Assembly (NCBI RefSeq): GCF_016583825.1
Contig: NZ_NRRV01000006.1
Location: 49,448-113,447 of the forward strand
Reading direction: 5' to 3'
Source: Thiohalocapsa halophila
Lineage (GTDB): Bacteria > Pseudomonadota > Gammaproteobacteria > Chromatiales > Chromatiaceae
Length of the DNA: 64,000 nucleotides
This document shows positions 63,575 through 64,000 of this stretch, in pieces (within the stretch, counting starts at the first letter, position 1; each line of letters starts with the position of its first letter). The translations under genes and the position numbers were made by a program. The notes under the pieces were generated by a model, which saw nothing but the letters and a program-made list of their open reading frames with translations, was not told where the DNA came from and did no database searches.

Positions 63575-63599
63575 GTGTGCGGCCGTGGTTATTGGAGAT

Positions 63600-63701
63600 T
63601 TCTAACGGTAGCGTTCAGGCGCCGCTTGAGGCGAGGGCCGGAGTTGCGTCAGCGACTTCGGCCAGCGGGTCAAGCGGTCGCTCGGGAACGCATTGTTACT
63701 A
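63600..63701 (-). repeat. attC site of a cassette truncated by the IS630-type element
   Basis: About 102 bp: TTCTAAC (63600-63606) to GTTACTA (63695-63701) on the plus strand. Arms GCGTTC / GAACGC and GCCGCTTGA / TCAAGCGG. The cassette gene it belonged to is missing on the right, where the transposase gene begins. Confidence 0.65.
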
Positions 63702-63719
63702 ACCGTCCATTAAGTAATG

Positions 63720-64000
63720 TCAGGCCGCAGCCTGGGCATCGAGGATATAGCGGCAGTGCGGATGGCGGAAGAAACCGGCAACCACCTTGGGCAATGCGCA
63801 CAGGCGCTCAAGCGCCCGCACTGCCTTCTCTTTGAAGTCGACCTTGTTGGCCACCGTCTGCTTGGCGATGTGCGCCTTGACGTTGCCCCAGACCTGCTCG
63901 TCTGGGTTGAGGTGCGGGGAGTACGGCGGCAGGAAGAACAACTTGAGCCGGCCGTTTTGCGCTTCGACGAACTCCCTGACGATGCGCGCCTTGTGGATGC
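63720..64000 (-). CDS. IS630-family transposase, C-terminal part (cut by window edge)
   Basis: The last ~93 residues of a DDE transposase: the frame runs in from the window edge through IVREFVEAQNGRLKLFFLPPYSPHLNPDEQVWGNVKAHIAKQ. PPYSPHLNPDEQVWGNVK carries the final catalytic Glu of IS630/Tc1-type enzymes. The remainder lies beyond base 64000. It truncates the right end of the cassette array. Confidence 0.88.
   Translation of the reverse strand, partial: IHKARIVREFVEAQNGRLKLFFLPPYSPHLNPDEQVWGNVKAHIAKQTVANKVDFKEKAVRALERLCALPKVVAGFFRHPHCRYILDAQAAA

Overview
The window is GC-rich DNA with a gammaproteobacterial gene order: pyrG-eno-ftsB-ispD-ispF-truD, fnr and dnaQ. A glycine/tyrosine-rich sulfur globule protein, a DsrC/TusE-family protein, a NapC-type multihaem cytochrome, a complete Mrp Na+/H+ antiporter operon, a Trk/Ktr-type K+ uptake pair and a BCCT osmolyte transporter together suggest a halophilic or haloalkaliphilic sulfur-oxidising gammaproteobacterium of the Chromatiales/Ectothiorhodospiraceae kind. 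That placement is inference, because no rRNA or tRNA gene is visible.

Layout. 1-3.2 kb: the start of metH (B12-dependent methionine synthase), a cysteine-rich small-domain protein and cobQ, all on the minus strand, form a cobalamin-linked group. 3.3-6 kb: dnaQ, fnr with an FNR-like box upstream, and the sulfur globule gene with a clear promoter and terminator. 6.1-14.8 kb: housekeeping run pyrG, eno, ftsB, ispD, ispF, truD, then an aldehyde dehydrogenase and a hydrolase. 14.9-20.2 kb: RND efflux pump, its adaptor and a DUF502 membrane protein. 20.2-29.4 kb: a decayed AbrB/PIN module, a ferredoxin-NADP reductase-like flavoprotein divergent from a cysteine-less DsrC-like protein, an EF-hand protein, a CBS protein, a sigma-54 response regulator, a stand-alone LigD polymerase domain and a BCCT transporter. 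29.9-42 kb: NapC-type cytochrome with CHAD protein, TrkA/TrkH, mrpA-G, and a CBS protein. 42-54 kb: CsbD, a PAS/histidine-kinase/receiver protein with a degenerate kinase-like neighbour, a P-type Ca2+-like ATPase, and a DUF1538 membrane protein translationally coupled to two PII-like proteins.

54-64 kb is accessory DNA: toxin-antitoxin modules, REP-associated tyrosine transposase (RAYT) elements, small inverted-repeat elements, and an array of integron attC sites. All attC-associated genes are on the minus strand. No integrase is visible, so the array is a CALIN or the distal part of an integron whose integrase lies to the right. Two near-identical RAYT elements in direct orientation and the DNA between them interrupt the array, and an IS630-type element truncates its right end.

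Two cross-cutting patterns stand out. One is a family of REP-like palindromes scattered between genes and once inside a coding sequence (mnhD), matching the RAYT genes that could mobilise them. The other is a recurrent, often oriented motif close to GGTGCAWWTGCCCC, mostly 100-200 bp upstream of stress, redox and osmotic genes, which may define an undescribed regulon.
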